NCBI RefSeq assembly: GCF_017874475.1
Contig: NZ_JAGGLO010000001.1
Coordinates: 1 to 64,000 of the forward strand
Origin: Anaerococcus degeneri
GTDB taxonomy: Bacteria > Bacillota > Clostridia > Tissierellales > Peptoniphilaceae
Reading direction: 5' to 3'
DNA length: 64,000 nucleotides
This document shows, one piece after another, positions 15,576 through 24,345 of this stretch. Under the pieces are notes generated by a model. That model saw only the letters and a list, made by a program, of their open reading frames with translations, was not told where the DNA came from and did no database searches. Numbering within the stretch: position 1 is the stretch's first letter; every line of letters starts with the position of its first letter. The position numbers and the translations under genes were made by a program.

Positions 15576-16151
15576 TTATTCTTCTACAAATGTAATCTTT
15601 CCGTCTTCTAGTTTGGCAATCCTTGCTAGGGAATAGATGTCTATATCCATATCCTCTATGAGTTCTCTTCCTTCGCTGAAGGATTTTTCTATTACGATTC
15701 CAAGTCCTGCTGGATTTGCTCCCGCTTGTCTAACTATTGCAATCATACCTTTAGCTGCTTGACCGTTTGCTAAAAAGTCATCGATCATTAGGACATTTTC
15801 GCCTTCTTTTATGAAGTCTTTTGACACAATAAGTTCATTTGTAACTTGCTTGGTAAATGAATATACGCTTGAATGATAGAAGTTATCACCTGTGGTAAGT
15901 GATTGTTTTTTTCTGGCAAAAACACAGTCAACTTCAAGCTCAAGAGCTGTAGCAAGAGCTGGTGCTATACCAGATGATTCTACAGTTAGGACCTTATCGA
16001 TATTTTTATCTCTAAAGTAGTTTGCAAATTCAACGCCCATCTTATGGATTAATTTAGAGTCGATTTGTTGGTTTAAAAAAGAGTCAACCTTTAATATATC
16101 AGGCCCAATAACAATCCCGTCTTTAAGAATTCTATCTTCTAGTTCTTTCAT
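15576..16151 (-). CDS. xpt: Xanthine phosphoribosyltransferase
   Basis: A 191-residue purine salvage enzyme that joins xanthine to PRPP to give XMP. The N-terminus (KELEDRILKDGIVIGPDILKVDSFLNQQID) is typical of Xpt. The PRPP loop is VLMIDDFLANGQAAKG, with the acidic pair and flexible loop ARKKQSLTTGDNFYHSSVYSFT. The second of two ATG codons (16151) is preferred because GGAG lies 5 nt before it and only 2 nt before the first. The purine riboswitch usual before B. subtilis xpt is not visible in the 145-nt leader region. The purine permease at 44509 is its natural partner. Confidence 0.9.
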   Translation of the reverse strand: MKELEDRILKDGIVIGPDILKVDSFLNQQIDSKLIHKMGVEFANYFRDKNIDKVLTVESSGIAPALATALELEVDCVFARKKQSLTTGDNFYHSSVYSFTKQVTNELIVSKDFIKEGENVLMIDDFLANGQAAKGMIAIVRQAGANPAGLGIVIEKSFSEGRELIEDMDIDIYSLARIAKLEDGKITFVEE

Positions 16152-16264
16152 CATATCTCCTTATAAATGTTTTAAAAATCTTCCTATGTACTTTAGATAA
16201 TTATAATCTTTCCACGTAAAATAGTCAATTTTTTCATCTCATGAAAGATTATGATTGTTTTTGA

Positions 16265-16293
16265 TTGACTTTGAATGAAAATGATGCTATAAT
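16265..16293 (+). promoter_or_regulatory. fru operon promoter, start of transcription at or near the ATG
   Basis: TTGACT (16265-16270), 17-bp spacer, TATAAT (16288-16293). Only 6 nt separate the -10 box from the fruR ATG, so the mRNA should begin at the start codon. The similar stretches ATGAAAGAT (16241-16249) and ATGAAAATGAT (16275-16285), the second within the promoter, are candidate FruR half-sites. Confidence 0.7.
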
Positions 16294-16299
16294 ATAAAT

Positions 16300-16995
16300 A
16301 TGATATTAGAAAAAAGATTGGATATTATTCTAGATATCCTCAAAAAAGAAGAGGCAGTATCAAATAAAATCCTAACAGAAAAGCTTGGTGTTAGTGAATC
16401 TACCTTGAGGCGAGACTTGTCATATTTACAAGATATGGGCAAGATTACAAGAGTCCATGGAGGCGCGGTTTTAAATTCTGTCGCCGCAAGAGAGATGAAT
16501 TTTACTGACAATCAAAAAATCAGGCTAAGTGAAAAATCTCAAATCGGTAGGAAGGCTAAAAGCCTAATAGGAGATGCTAAGTTTATTTACCTAGACGCTG
16601 GTTCAACCTGCAATGAAGTCATTGATTATCTTGAAAATGGCCAGGATATAACAATTGTCACAAATGGCCTTATGCATGTTGATAAATTAATCGACAAAAA
16701 TATCCCAGCCATACTTTTAGAAGGTCAGATAAAACCAGAAACCAAAGTTACAACTGGTCCCAAAACTCTTGAATCAATAGGAAAGTACAATTTTGACCTA
16801 GCCTTTATAGGGGCTAATGGTTTTGATGACAAGGGCTTTTACACTGCCGATATCAACGAAGCCATGGTTAAGGCCAAGGCTATTGAAAATTCAACCAGAG
16901 CCTATGTTTTGGCTGACAAATCAAAGGAGAATATTAGATATTTTGCGACAATAGCCACTAGGGATGAAATCAAGCTAATTACGGAGGAAGAATGA
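16300..16995 (+). CDS. fruR: DeoR-family regulator of the fructose operon
   Basis: A 231-residue repressor. The N-terminal winged helix (about 1-57) includes SNKILTEKLGVSESTLRRDLSYLQDMGKITRVHGGAVL, the standard DeoR recognition segment. The C-terminal sugar-phosphate sensor domain has YLDAGSTCNEVIDYL and GANGFDDKGFYTAD. As first gene of fruR-fruK-fruA, it probably represses the operon and is released by fructose-1-phosphate, as for other FruR of this family. There is no Shine-Dalgarno sequence and the -10 box is 6 nt upstream, so the mRNA is predicted to be leaderless. The start is otherwise well supported by family alignment. Confidence 0.85.
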   Translation: MILEKRLDIILDILKKEEAVSNKILTEKLGVSESTLRRDLSYLQDMGKITRVHGGAVLNSVAAREMNFTDNQKIRLSEKSQIGRKAKSLIGDAKFIYLDAGSTCNEVIDYLENGQDITIVTNGLMHVDKLIDKNIPAILLEGQIKPETKVTTGPKTLESIGKYNFDLAFIGANGFDDKGFYTADINEAMVKAKAIENSTRAYVLADKSKENIRYFATIATRDEIKLITEEE

Positions 16996-17897
16996 TTTAT
17001 ACAATTACAACAAACCCCGCCATTGACTACATCTTAAGGTTTGATAAATTTGAAGATGGTGCGACAATTAGGGCGAGTGAAGACGAAAAATATCCAGGCG
17101 GCAAGGGAATTATGGCTAGTAAAATCCTCTACAATCTCGGAGAAAAGTCTGTAAATTTGGGCTTTGTCGGAGGTTTTATTGGAGAATATATAGCAAATTC
17201 CATAAGGGACTTGGGTCTTGATGAGAATTTCGTAAGAATTAAGGAAAATTCAAGAATAAACGTCAAACTAAAATATGACAAGGAAACAGAAATCAATGCC
17301 AAGGGTCCAATGATTTCAAAGGAAGAAGTACAGAAGTTTTTTGACAGCCTAGAAGAAATCGAAAAGGGAGATGTCATTGTTATTTCTGGGTCTTTACCAT
17401 ATTCACTAGATTCCGATTTTTATAAGAAAGTCATTGAAAAAACCGAAGCGGATTTCACTATTGATATAGCTGACAAAAAGCTTTTGGATTATTTGGCCTA
17501 TAAACCACTTTTAGTTAAGCCAAACGAAGAGGAATTGGGAAAGATTTTTGAAACTGAAATAAATGATGACAACCTAGTCCAATATGCTAGGAAGTTAAAT
17601 GAACTTGGAGCTAAGAATGTAATTGTTTCTCTTGGTGGTAAGGGTTCGATTTTTGTAGATGAAAATAAAGCCTATAGGGCAAAACCAATTCATGGTAAGC
17701 TTGTAAATTCAGTAGGTGCAGGAGATTCTATGGTGGGCGGTTTTGTTTATGGAATGGTAAATAAACTCGAAAAAATCGATGCCTACAAATTGGCAGTTGC
17801 TTGTGGGACAGCAACAGCCTTTAGCCCAGATATAGCAGATAGGGACATGATTAACCAAATATTAAGCGAAGTAGAGGTAGAAGAAATTGGAAATTAG
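16992..17897 (+). CDS. fruK: 1-phosphofructokinase
   Basis: A 301-residue PfkB-family kinase that phosphorylates fructose-1-phosphate to fructose-1,6-bisphosphate. Family marks are TTNPAIDYILRF, PGGKGIMASKIL, VKPNEEEL and the catalytic GAGDSMVGGFVYG, whose Asp is the base. It overlaps fruR by 4 nt (ATGA) and fruA by 11 nt. The position between fruR and fruA separates it from tagatose-6-phosphate kinases of the same family. Confidence 0.92.
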   Translation: MIYTITTNPAIDYILRFDKFEDGATIRASEDEKYPGGKGIMASKILYNLGEKSVNLGFVGGFIGEYIANSIRDLGLDENFVRIKENSRINVKLKYDKETEINAKGPMISKEEVQKFFDSLEEIEKGDVIVISGSLPYSLDSDFYKKVIEKTEADFTIDIADKKLLDYLAYKPLLVKPNEEELGKIFETEINDDNLVQYARKLNELGAKNVIVSLGGKGSIFVDENKAYRAKPIHGKLVNSVGAGDSMVGGFVYGMVNKLEKIDAYKLAVACGTATAFSPDIADRDMINQILSEVEVEEIGN

Positions 17898-19764
17898 AGA
17901 TTTATTAAAAAGAGACCTGATGGTCCTAGACCTTAAGGCGGATACCAAAGATGCGGCAATCAAGGAAATTGCGGACAAATTTTTTGAAAAAGGCTATGTA
18001 AAAAGTGCAGAAGACTTTGCAGAGGGATTAAGGGAAAGAGAAGCCCAGGGATCTACAGCCCTTGGTGAATCTGTAGCCATTCCCCACAGCAAAAATAAAA
18101 CAGTAATTGAGCCAGCAGTTTTATTTGCTAGGAAAATCGGAGGACTCGACTACGATGCCTTAGACGGTATGCCAACAGAGATTTTCTTTGCAATAGGAGC
18201 TCCAGATGGTGAAAACAACCTCCACGTTGCAACCCTAGCAGAGCTTTCAAAGATGATTATGAAAGATGGTTTCATCGACGACCTTAAAAAAGTTAATAAC
18301 GAAGATGAGGTTTATGGTGTAATTGAAAAATATTCAGCAAAAGAAAAACCAGTCGAGGAGGCGACTGATAAGGAAGAGATAAAATCAAATATCAACCTTC
18401 TTGCAGTCACCGCTTGTCCAAATGGTATTGCCCACACCTACATGGCCCAAGAAGCCCTAGAAAAGGCAGCTAAGGCCAGGGGAGTAAATATAAAGGTAGA
18501 AACTAATGGTTCTGACGGAATAAAAAATAGATTAACAGAATCTGAAATTGAAAAAGCAGACGCAATCATAATTGCGGCTGATAAAAAAGTTGAAACAGCT
18601 AGATTTAATGGCAAGAAAGTAATCCAAAGACCAGTTTCTGACGGTATTAGAAAGGCAGATGACCTTGTGGATATGGCAATCAAAGGAGAAGCAAATATCT
18701 ACCACGAAGAAGGCGGTCAAAACACAACTTATAGCGAAGAAAACCAATCAATCAGCCAAAAAATTTACGGCGACCTTATGAATGGTATCAGCCACATGTT
18801 GCCATTTGTAATTGGCGGTGGTATTTTACTTGCCATTTCCTTCCTCTTTGAAAGATTTACAGGTGACAAATCAACAGTATTCACCTTCCTCAATGGACTT
18901 GGAGGAGATGCCTTTTCCTTCTTGATACCAATCCTTGCAGGCTATATTTCCTACTCCATAGCAGATAGGCCAGGCCTTATGCCAGGTATGGTTGCAGGTC
19001 TTATGGCAAGTCGTGGAGCGGGTTTCATCGGTGGTTTGATTGGTGGTTTTATAGCAGGTTATGTTGTAAACTTACTCAAAAAAGCTACAAGAAATCTACC
19101 AAAATCAGTTGAAGGTTTAAAGCCAATGCTAATTTACCCTGTCCTAGGACTTTTAATTGTGGGAGCAATTATGTTCTTTGCAATTGACCCAGTATTTACA
19201 GGTGTAAATAACTTTATCAACAACTGGTTAATGAGCCTATCTGGCACAAACATGGTCCTTCTAGGAGCCCTTCTTGCAGGTATGATGGCAATCGACATGG
19301 GTGGTCCAATCAACAAGGCTGCTTATGCCTTTGCAATCGGAGCCTTTACAGACACTGGTATTGGCACCTTTATGGCAGCTGTAATGGTTGGCGGAATGGT
19401 GCCACCAATTGCAATTGCCATTGCGACAACCTTCTTCAAGGGCAAGTTCAATGAAGAACAAAAGAAAACAACAATTACCAACTACATCCTAGGAGCATCC
19501 TTCATCACAGAGGGAGCCATCCCATTTGCGGCAGCAGAGCCACAAACAGTTCTCCCATCATGTGTAATAGGATCAGCCATTGCTGGTGCAATAGTTGGCT
19601 ACTTTGGAGTAAGCGCTCCAGCCCCACATGGTGGAATCTTCATCCTTCCAGCCATGGGATCATTAAACCAAGCCTTATTATTTGTTGGAGCAGTTGCAAT
19701 AGGAGCTATAATCGGCGGTCTAATCTTTGGTACAATCAAGAAAAAACCAGAAGACCAAGACTAA
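17887..19764 (+). CDS. fruA: PTS fructose transporter, EIIABC fusion
   Basis: A 625-residue permease that imports fructose as fructose-1-phosphate. The IIA domain (about 1-145) has His67 in SVAIPHSKNK; the IIB domain (about 168-265) has Cys177 in VTACPNGIAHTYMAQE; the IIC membrane domain (about 290-620) includes GGPINKAAYAF and EGAIPFAA. The start is a TTG at 17887, supported by the family N-terminus and a GAGG site; the next Met is 12 codons in and would truncate the IIA domain. It overlaps fruK by 11 nt and ends the operon. HPr and enzyme I are elsewhere. Confidence 0.93.
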   Translation: MEIRDLLKRDLMVLDLKADTKDAAIKEIADKFFEKGYVKSAEDFAEGLREREAQGSTALGESVAIPHSKNKTVIEPAVLFARKIGGLDYDALDGMPTEIFFAIGAPDGENNLHVATLAELSKMIMKDGFIDDLKKVNNEDEVYGVIEKYSAKEKPVEEATDKEEIKSNINLLAVTACPNGIAHTYMAQEALEKAAKARGVNIKVETNGSDGIKNRLTESEIEKADAIIIAADKKVETARFNGKKVIQRPVSDGIRKADDLVDMAIKGEANIYHEEGGQNTTYSEENQSISQKIYGDLMNGISHMLPFVIGGGILLAISFLFERFTGDKSTVFTFLNGLGGDAFSFLIPILAGYISYSIADRPGLMPGMVAGLMASRGAGFIGGLIGGFIAGYVVNLLKKATRNLPKSVEGLKPMLIYPVLGLLIVGAIMFFAIDPVFTGVNNFINNWLMSLSGTNMVLLGALLAGMMAIDMGGPINKAAYAFAIGAFTDTGIGTFMAAVMVGGMVPPIAIAIATTFFKGKFNEEQKKTTITNYILGASFITEGAIPFAAAEPQTVLPSCVIGSAIAGAIVGYFGVSAPAPHGGIFILPAMGSLNQALLFVGAVAIGAIIGGLIFGTIKKKPEDQD

Positions 19765-19771
19765 ATCAAGT

Positions 19772-19793
19772 AAATCCCCCTAGGGGGATTTTT
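19772..19793 (+). terminator. fru operon terminator
   Basis: AAATCCCCC pairs with GGGGGATTT around a 2-nt gap (stem tip opens to a small loop), followed by TTTTGTTTTT, 7 nt after the fruA stop. Confidence 0.85.
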
Positions 19794-19817
19794 GTTTTTG
19801 GATAGGATTTAAAAACG

Positions 19818-19860
19818 AAAAAAAACCTAAATTACCAGTGCTTTTTGGTGTTTAGGTTTT
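19818..19860 (-). terminator. Terminator of the DeoR-type regulator gene
   Basis: On the minus strand AAACCTAAA pairs with TTTAGGTTT and continues into a run of T (A-run at 19818-19825 on the plus strand). It lies 16 nt after the stop codon. Confidence 0.8.
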
Positions 19861-19875
19861 TCGTAGGATTATTTA

Positions 19876-20631
19876 TTAAACCAAGATTAATTGGACCTTG
19901 TTTTTTTCGAGCATCTCAATACTATCCCTGTCTAGGTCATCGTCGGTTATTACTATGTCGATATTGCTGAGGGTACCTGTTCTAAAATTTGCCGTTTTAG
20001 AGAATTTTGACGAATCGCAGACTAGGATATTTTTGCTTGTTGATTCACTAATCATATACTGATTAATCTCAACTTCATCCATTAGGGAAGTTGTCAACTC
20101 TCCTTCCTTGCTTATACCTGAAATACCGATGATTGTAATATCAGAAGCCAGGATTTTTAGGTTATTTATTGCAAAAATACCTGTGAGAGCGTTTTTTGGA
20201 TAGGAAATTTTACCACCTGTCAGAGTGACATTCACATGAGGGTCGATATCCAAAAATAAGGCCCTGGCATTGTTTGTAATCACATTAATCCTCTTGTTTT
20301 TTAAATATTTTAAAACAAGGAGGGCTGTAGATGATGAATTTATAAAAATATCATCGTATTCTTTGATAAATTCTGCACACTTTTGGGCAATCCTATCCTT
20401 CTTGTTTTCTAAAACAAAATTTTTGGCATCTTCATTCTTATTGATTTTTGCGCCACCATAAAACCTAACTATTTTACCTATGGACTCAAGGAAACTTAGG
20501 TCGCGTCTTATTGTGATTTCAGAAACGTTGAAAATATCGACAAGTTCTTGGGTGCTAGTCTCTTGTTTATCATCTATATATTTGAGAATGCTTTCTCTTC
20601 TGTTATCAACGATTGATTTTTTTATTTTCAT
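19876..20631 (-). CDS. DeoR-family regulator divergent from the ascorbate operon
   Basis: A 251-residue repressor with a winged helix (about 1-60; ILKYIDDKQETSTQELVDIFNVSEITIRRDLSFLESIGKIVRFYGGAK) and a sugar-phosphate sensor domain (INSSSTALLVLKYL, TLTGG, GISGISKEGELTTS). It is transcribed away from ulaG across a 313-nt gap and is the likely local regulator of the ula operon. E. coli UlaR is also DeoR-type and responds to L-ascorbate-6-phosphate, but orthology is inferred from position only. A GAGG ribosome site lies 5 nt before the ATG; repeats TCATATATAT lie just upstream. Confidence 0.75.
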   Translation of the reverse strand: MKIKKSIVDNRRESILKYIDDKQETSTQELVDIFNVSEITIRRDLSFLESIGKIVRFYGGAKINKNEDAKNFVLENKKDRIAQKCAEFIKEYDDIFINSSSTALLVLKYLKNKRINVITNNARALFLDIDPHVNVTLTGGKISYPKNALTGIFAINNLKILASDITIIGISGISKEGELTTSLMDEVEINQYMISESTSKNILVCDSSKFSKTANFRTGTLSNIDIVITDDDLDRDSIEMLEKNKVQLILV

Positions 20632-20872
20632 ACTTACCTCATATATATACTCTCATATATATGATAATACTGTTTGGAGAAAAAATCAAAAAATTCATAT
20701 AAATTCTAAATAAAAACGTCAATACCATACAAAATAATCAAATAATCAATAAATAATGGAATTTTTAGATTGGTTTTTTTATAAATATTTGGTTTGTTCG
20801 AGGATTTACCAATAATAAATATAAAACATTCAAATAATTCATAAAATATAGGAGTAAAATGTGTTTTTTTGC

Positions 20873-20901
20873 TTGACCAATCATAAAAAACATTATATCA
20901 T
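20873..20901 (+). promoter_or_regulatory. ula operon promoter
   Basis: TTGACC (20873-20878), 17-bp spacer, TATCAT (20896-20901), 43 nt before the ulaG ATG. The -10 box lies inside the inverted repeat at 20894-20924. Confidence 0.65.
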
Positions 20902-20924
20902 ATCAATAGATAGAAGATGATATA
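20894..20924. promoter_or_regulatory. Inverted repeat over the ula start of transcription, candidate operator
   Basis: TATATCAT (20894-20901) and ATGATATA (20917-20924) are perfect 8-bp inverted repeats 15 nt apart, spanning the -10 box and the start of transcription. Position and symmetry fit a repressor site for the divergent DeoR-type regulator. AT-rich composition makes chance occurrence possible. Confidence 0.4.
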
Positions 20925-20944
20925 GTAATTTTATGGAGGATACG

Positions 20945-22009
20945 ATGAGTCAAATAGATGAAATTACAAGAGAGAAATGGATACTAGGTGCTTTTCCTGA
21001 GTGGGGAACCTGGTTAAATGAAGAAATCGATGAAGAAGTTGTGGAAAAAGGCACATTTGCTATGTGGTGGATAGGATGTACAGGTATATGGTTTAAGACT
21101 GAAAACGATACTAACATCGCTATAGACCTCTGGTTTGGAAATGGTAAGAGAACAAAAAAAGTTAAGGAAATGGCTCCTTACCATCAAATGAGAAATATGA
21201 CTGGTGGTAAAGCTCTACAACCAAACTTAAGAGCTAATCCAATCGTTTATGATCCATTTGCAGTTACTAAAGTAGATGCAGTTTTATCTACACATTATCA
21301 CAACGATCATATCGACCCATTCTTTGCAGCAGCGGTTCTTAGAAATTGTGCAGATGATGTTCCTTTTATAGGACCAAAAGAATCAGTTAAAAAATGGCTT
21401 TCTTACGGTGTTCCTGAGGATAGGTGTATAGTTGTAAAACCAGGAGATGAAATCAAAATTAAGGATACAACAATCATAGCTCTTGATTCTTTCGATAGAA
21501 CTTGCCTAGTAACAACAGAAGTTGGCGAAGATATCGAAGGTGTTTGCCCAACAAATATGGATGAAAAGGCAGTAAACTACCTAATCCAAATGCCAGCTGG
21601 TACAGTTTACCACACAGGTGATTCTCACTTCTCAATAGGTTTTGCTGAAGTTGGTAAGAAATATGATATAGATATAGCCTTTGGTTCTTATGGTGATAAC
21701 CCAGTTGGTAACCAAGATAAGATGACATCTATAGACATACTAAGAATGGCAGAATCTGTTGGATGTAAGGTAGTAATTCCAATCCACCACGATGTTTGGA
21801 CAAACTTTAAGGCAGATCCAAAAGAAATTAAATACCTATGGAATTACAGAAAAGATAGGTCAAAATATACATTCAAACCATATATATGGGATGTTGGTGG
21901 CAAATACATCTGGCCAACAATGAAAGATGACCTTGAATTTAGGTATAGACCAGGATTCGAAGACGCATTCGAAAATCCAAGAAATGTACCGTTCAAATCA
22001 ATCTTATAA
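20945..22009 (+). CDS. ulaG: L-ascorbate-6-phosphate lactonase
   Basis: A 354-residue metallo-beta-lactamase-fold enzyme, the same length as E. coli UlaG, opening L-ascorbate-6-phosphate to 3-keto-L-gulonate-6-phosphate. The first 35 residues (ITREKWILGAFPEWGTWLNEEI) and FAMWWIGCTGIW align closely with UlaG from memory. The metal motif is STHYHNDHID and further His are in YHTGDSHFS and IPIHHDVW. The ATG at 20945 is chosen over 20933 because it has GGAGG 6-7 nt upstream and matches the UlaG start. First gene of the operon. Confidence 0.95.
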   Translation: MSQIDEITREKWILGAFPEWGTWLNEEIDEEVVEKGTFAMWWIGCTGIWFKTENDTNIAIDLWFGNGKRTKKVKEMAPYHQMRNMTGGKALQPNLRANPIVYDPFAVTKVDAVLSTHYHNDHIDPFFAAAVLRNCADDVPFIGPKESVKKWLSYGVPEDRCIVVKPGDEIKIKDTTIIALDSFDRTCLVTTEVGEDIEGVCPTNMDEKAVNYLIQMPAGTVYHTGDSHFSIGFAEVGKKYDIDIAFGSYGDNPVGNQDKMTSIDILRMAESVGCKVVIPIHHDVWTNFKADPKEIKYLWNYRKDRSKYTFKPYIWDVGGKYIWPTMKDDLEFRYRPGFEDAFENPRNVPFKSIL

Positions 22010-22023
22010 TTTAAGTAAGAAAC

Positions 22024-22056
22024 TAATGTAGCGGGGGATTTCCCCTTGCTACATTA
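22024..22056 (+). promoter_or_regulatory. Intercistronic hairpin between ulaG and the IIA gene
   Basis: TAATGTAGC pairs with GCTACATTA (9 bp), enclosing a GGGG/CCCC inner stem. No T-run follows, so it is not an intrinsic terminator. It may protect or mark processing of the ulaG mRNA, setting lactonase level apart from the transporter. Confidence 0.6.
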
Positions 22057-22075
22057 AAAAATATATGGGGGAAAT

Positions 22076-22531
22076 ATGTTTGATGAAATAATCGGAAAAG
22101 GTTTATATGATTTTTGTGAGGGTTTTGATAGCTGGGAAGAGGCTATTGAGAAATCTTGCGAAAAGCTAATTGAAAAGGATATAGTTGAGGAAAATTATCC
22201 TAAGCAAATTATTGAGACTGTTAATAAATATGGTCCATACATAGTTTTGGTTCCGGGTGTGGCTATGCCTCATTGCCAAGAGAATGCTGAAGGGGTTAAG
22301 GATACAGCTATTGCTTTTATGAAGGTAAATAAGCCTGTAGTTTTTGATAAGGATGATAGGGATAAGGATGCTAGGTTATTTTTTACTGTAGCAAGTGTTA
22401 ATCCAGATAAGCATTTAGAAAACATAGGTGCCTTATCTGAAATGCTTGGAGATGAGGAAATTATAGCAGCACTTGAAGAGGTAAATAACCTCGAAGACCT
22501 TTTAAAGGTTAAAGAAAAATTTAATATATAG
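22076..22531 (+). CDS. ulaC: PTS ascorbate-type IIA component
   Basis: A 151-residue soluble phosphocarrier of the mannitol/fructose IIA fold. The phosphorylated residue is His66 in VPGVAMPHCQENAEGV. It passes phosphate from HPr to the IIB subunit encoded two genes on. A GGGGGAAAT site precedes the ATG, and the permease gene follows 8 nt later. Assignment to ascorbate rests on its place in this operon. Confidence 0.88.
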   Translation: MFDEIIGKGLYDFCEGFDSWEEAIEKSCEKLIEKDIVEENYPKQIIETVNKYGPYIVLVPGVAMPHCQENAEGVKDTAIAFMKVNKPVVFDKDDRDKDARLFFTVASVNPDKHLENIGALSEMLGDEEIIAALEEVNNLEDLLKVKEKFNI

Positions 22532-22539
22532 GAGTAGTT

Positions 22540-24000
22540 ATGGATTTTTTATATGCTATACTTAATGGATTTGTAAAAAATATACTAACAAAACCTGCAT
22601 TTTTCATTGGTTTTTTAGTATTGATTGGTTACCTGCTTGATGGTAGGAAATGGTATGAGGCTCTTGCTGGTTTTATTAAGGCAACAGTTGGTTATATGAT
22701 CTTAAGTGTTGGTTCTGGTGGTCTTGTTAAAACTTTTAGGCCTATCTTAACTGGACTTAAGGATAGGTTTGAGATTTCAGCTACAGTTATTGACCCATAT
22801 TTTGGTCAAAACGCAGTTACTGAAGGTATGGAGCATTTGGGTAGGTCATTCTCCCAGGTTATGTTACTGTTACTAATAGCCTTTATTGTTAATATCGTTT
22901 TAGTAAGACTTAAAAATATCACCAAGATGAGGGCGGTATTTACAACAGGTCACGTTCAAATGCAACAAGCTGCTACAGCTTTTTGGTTAATCGTATTTTG
23001 TTTTCCAACCCTAGGTCAAACTCCAATTCTTATTATAATGGCTGTTTTACTAGGACTTTATTGGGCAGTTGGTTCTAACTTAACAATCGAAGATACACAA
23101 AAACTTACCGATGGCGCAGGTTTCTGTATAGCCCACCAACAAATGTTTGGTATTAGATTTGCTTGTTGGTTATCAGAAAAATTATTTAAAAATCACAAAG
23201 AAAATAGTAAGAACTTAGATGATATAGAATTACCAGGATTTTTATCAATCTTTAATGAAAACATGGTAGCTACTGCTATATTGATGACTGCTTTCTTTGG
23301 TATAATCCAATTAGTTCTTGGTAAAGATTACCTAGTTGCGCAAGAAGCTTTGAAGGTGGATGATAACTTCTTCTTCTATATTCTAGAATCTTCATTCTCT
23401 TTCGCAGTAAACCTTGCTATCCTTCAGCTAGGTGTAAGGACATTCGTTGGTGAATTAACAGCTTCATTTGATGGTATCCAAAATAAATTATTACCAGGAG
23501 CTCTTCCAGGAATTGACTGTGCAGCAATATTTGGATTTGGTTCTGCAAACGCAGTTACAATTGGTTTCATGTTTGGTGCCCTTGGTCAATTCTTAGCAAT
23601 TGCGACTTTATTCTTAATAAAATCACCAACTTTAATAATCGCAGGATTCGTCCCACTATTTTTTGACAATGCTGTTTTAGGCGTTTATTCTAATAATAGA
23701 GGAGGATATAAGGCAGCTTTCCTAATTCCATTTATATCTGGTTTAGTTCAAGTATTTGGATCAGCCTTCATAGCATCTTATACAGGACTTGCTCAATATG
23801 GTGGTTACCTAGGAATGGTGGACTGGGCTACAGTATGGCCACTAGCTACAATCATCATGAACAATATTGGTTACATTGGTGTTGCGATAGTTGCTATAGT
23901 ATTCATAGCTATTCCACAAATTCAATACAGGAAAAATAAGGAAGGTTATTTCCTAATCACAGAAGATTACGAAGCATACAAGGAAACTATTAATAAATAA
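22540..24000 (+). CDS. ulaA: PTS ascorbate-specific IIC permease
   Basis: A 486-residue membrane protein with about ten or more helices. It belongs to the UlaA/SgcC type IIC group, seen in the N-terminal VKNILTKPAFFIGFLVLIGYLL and later GALPGIDCAAIFGFGSANAVTIGFMFG and PLFFDNAVLGVYSNNRGGYKAA. It translocates L-ascorbate, which is phosphorylated at C6 by the IIB subunit. It is 14 nt before ulaB and has its own AGGAG site. Confidence 0.92.
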   Translation: MDFLYAILNGFVKNILTKPAFFIGFLVLIGYLLDGRKWYEALAGFIKATVGYMILSVGSGGLVKTFRPILTGLKDRFEISATVIDPYFGQNAVTEGMEHLGRSFSQVMLLLLIAFIVNIVLVRLKNITKMRAVFTTGHVQMQQAATAFWLIVFCFPTLGQTPILIIMAVLLGLYWAVGSNLTIEDTQKLTDGAGFCIAHQQMFGIRFACWLSEKLFKNHKENSKNLDDIELPGFLSIFNENMVATAILMTAFFGIIQLVLGKDYLVAQEALKVDDNFFFYILESSFSFAVNLAILQLGVRTFVGELTASFDGIQNKLLPGALPGIDCAAIFGFGSANAVTIGFMFGALGQFLAIATLFLIKSPTLIIAGFVPLFFDNAVLGVYSNNRGGYKAAFLIPFISGLVQVFGSAFIASYTGLAQYGGYLGMVDWATVWPLATIIMNNIGYIGVAIVAIVFIAIPQIQYRKNKEGYFLITEDYEAYKETINK

Positions 24001-24013
24001 TTAGGAGGATAAG

Positions 24014-24310
24014 ATGAAAATTATTGTTGCATGTGCAAATGGAGCTGGAACATCTTTAATGATGATGAACAAGATTAAGCAAGCTTTCAAGGAGCTTGAT
24101 TATCAAGGAAAATTAGATATTTCTCACTGCTCCCTATCTGAAGGAAAGTCAACAGGTAGGACTGCAGATGTAATATTCTGCGCTGTCAACTTTATGAAAG
24201 ACTTTGACCAGCTTAAGGCTAAAGGCGTTGAAATTATTGGTATGAAGAATATCCTTTCTAAGGATGAAGCTAAAGAGAGAATCTTAGAACATAAACTTTT
24301 AGAAAAGTAG
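24014..24310 (+). CDS. ulaB: PTS ascorbate-specific IIB component
   Basis: A 98-residue PTS IIB protein with the phospho-cysteine Cys7 in IIVACANGAGTSLMM, the P-loop-like opening of this group. It takes phosphate from the IIA His66 and gives it to the sugar in the IIC channel. AGGAGG precedes the ATG. The cassette order IIA-IIC-IIB differs from the IIC-IIB-IIA order of E. coli ulaABC. Confidence 0.92.
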   Translation: MKIIVACANGAGTSLMMMNKIKQAFKELDYQGKLDISHCSLSEGKSTGRTADVIFCAVNFMKDFDQLKAKGVEIIGMKNILSKDEAKERILEHKLLEK

Positions 24311-24345
24311 AAATTTTAAATAGAAAAGAAAAGTAAGTAGGGATT

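Noticed and set aside
16205-16250. AATCTTTC/GAAAGATT inverted repeat between xpt and fruR
   Set aside because: The arms are 30 nt apart with AT-rich sequence between; chance is likely and no promoter element aligns with it.
16155-16299. Purine riboswitch before xpt
   Set aside because: The short gap holds no purine aptamer core and no terminator in the xpt direction; the region is taken up by the two divergent promoters.
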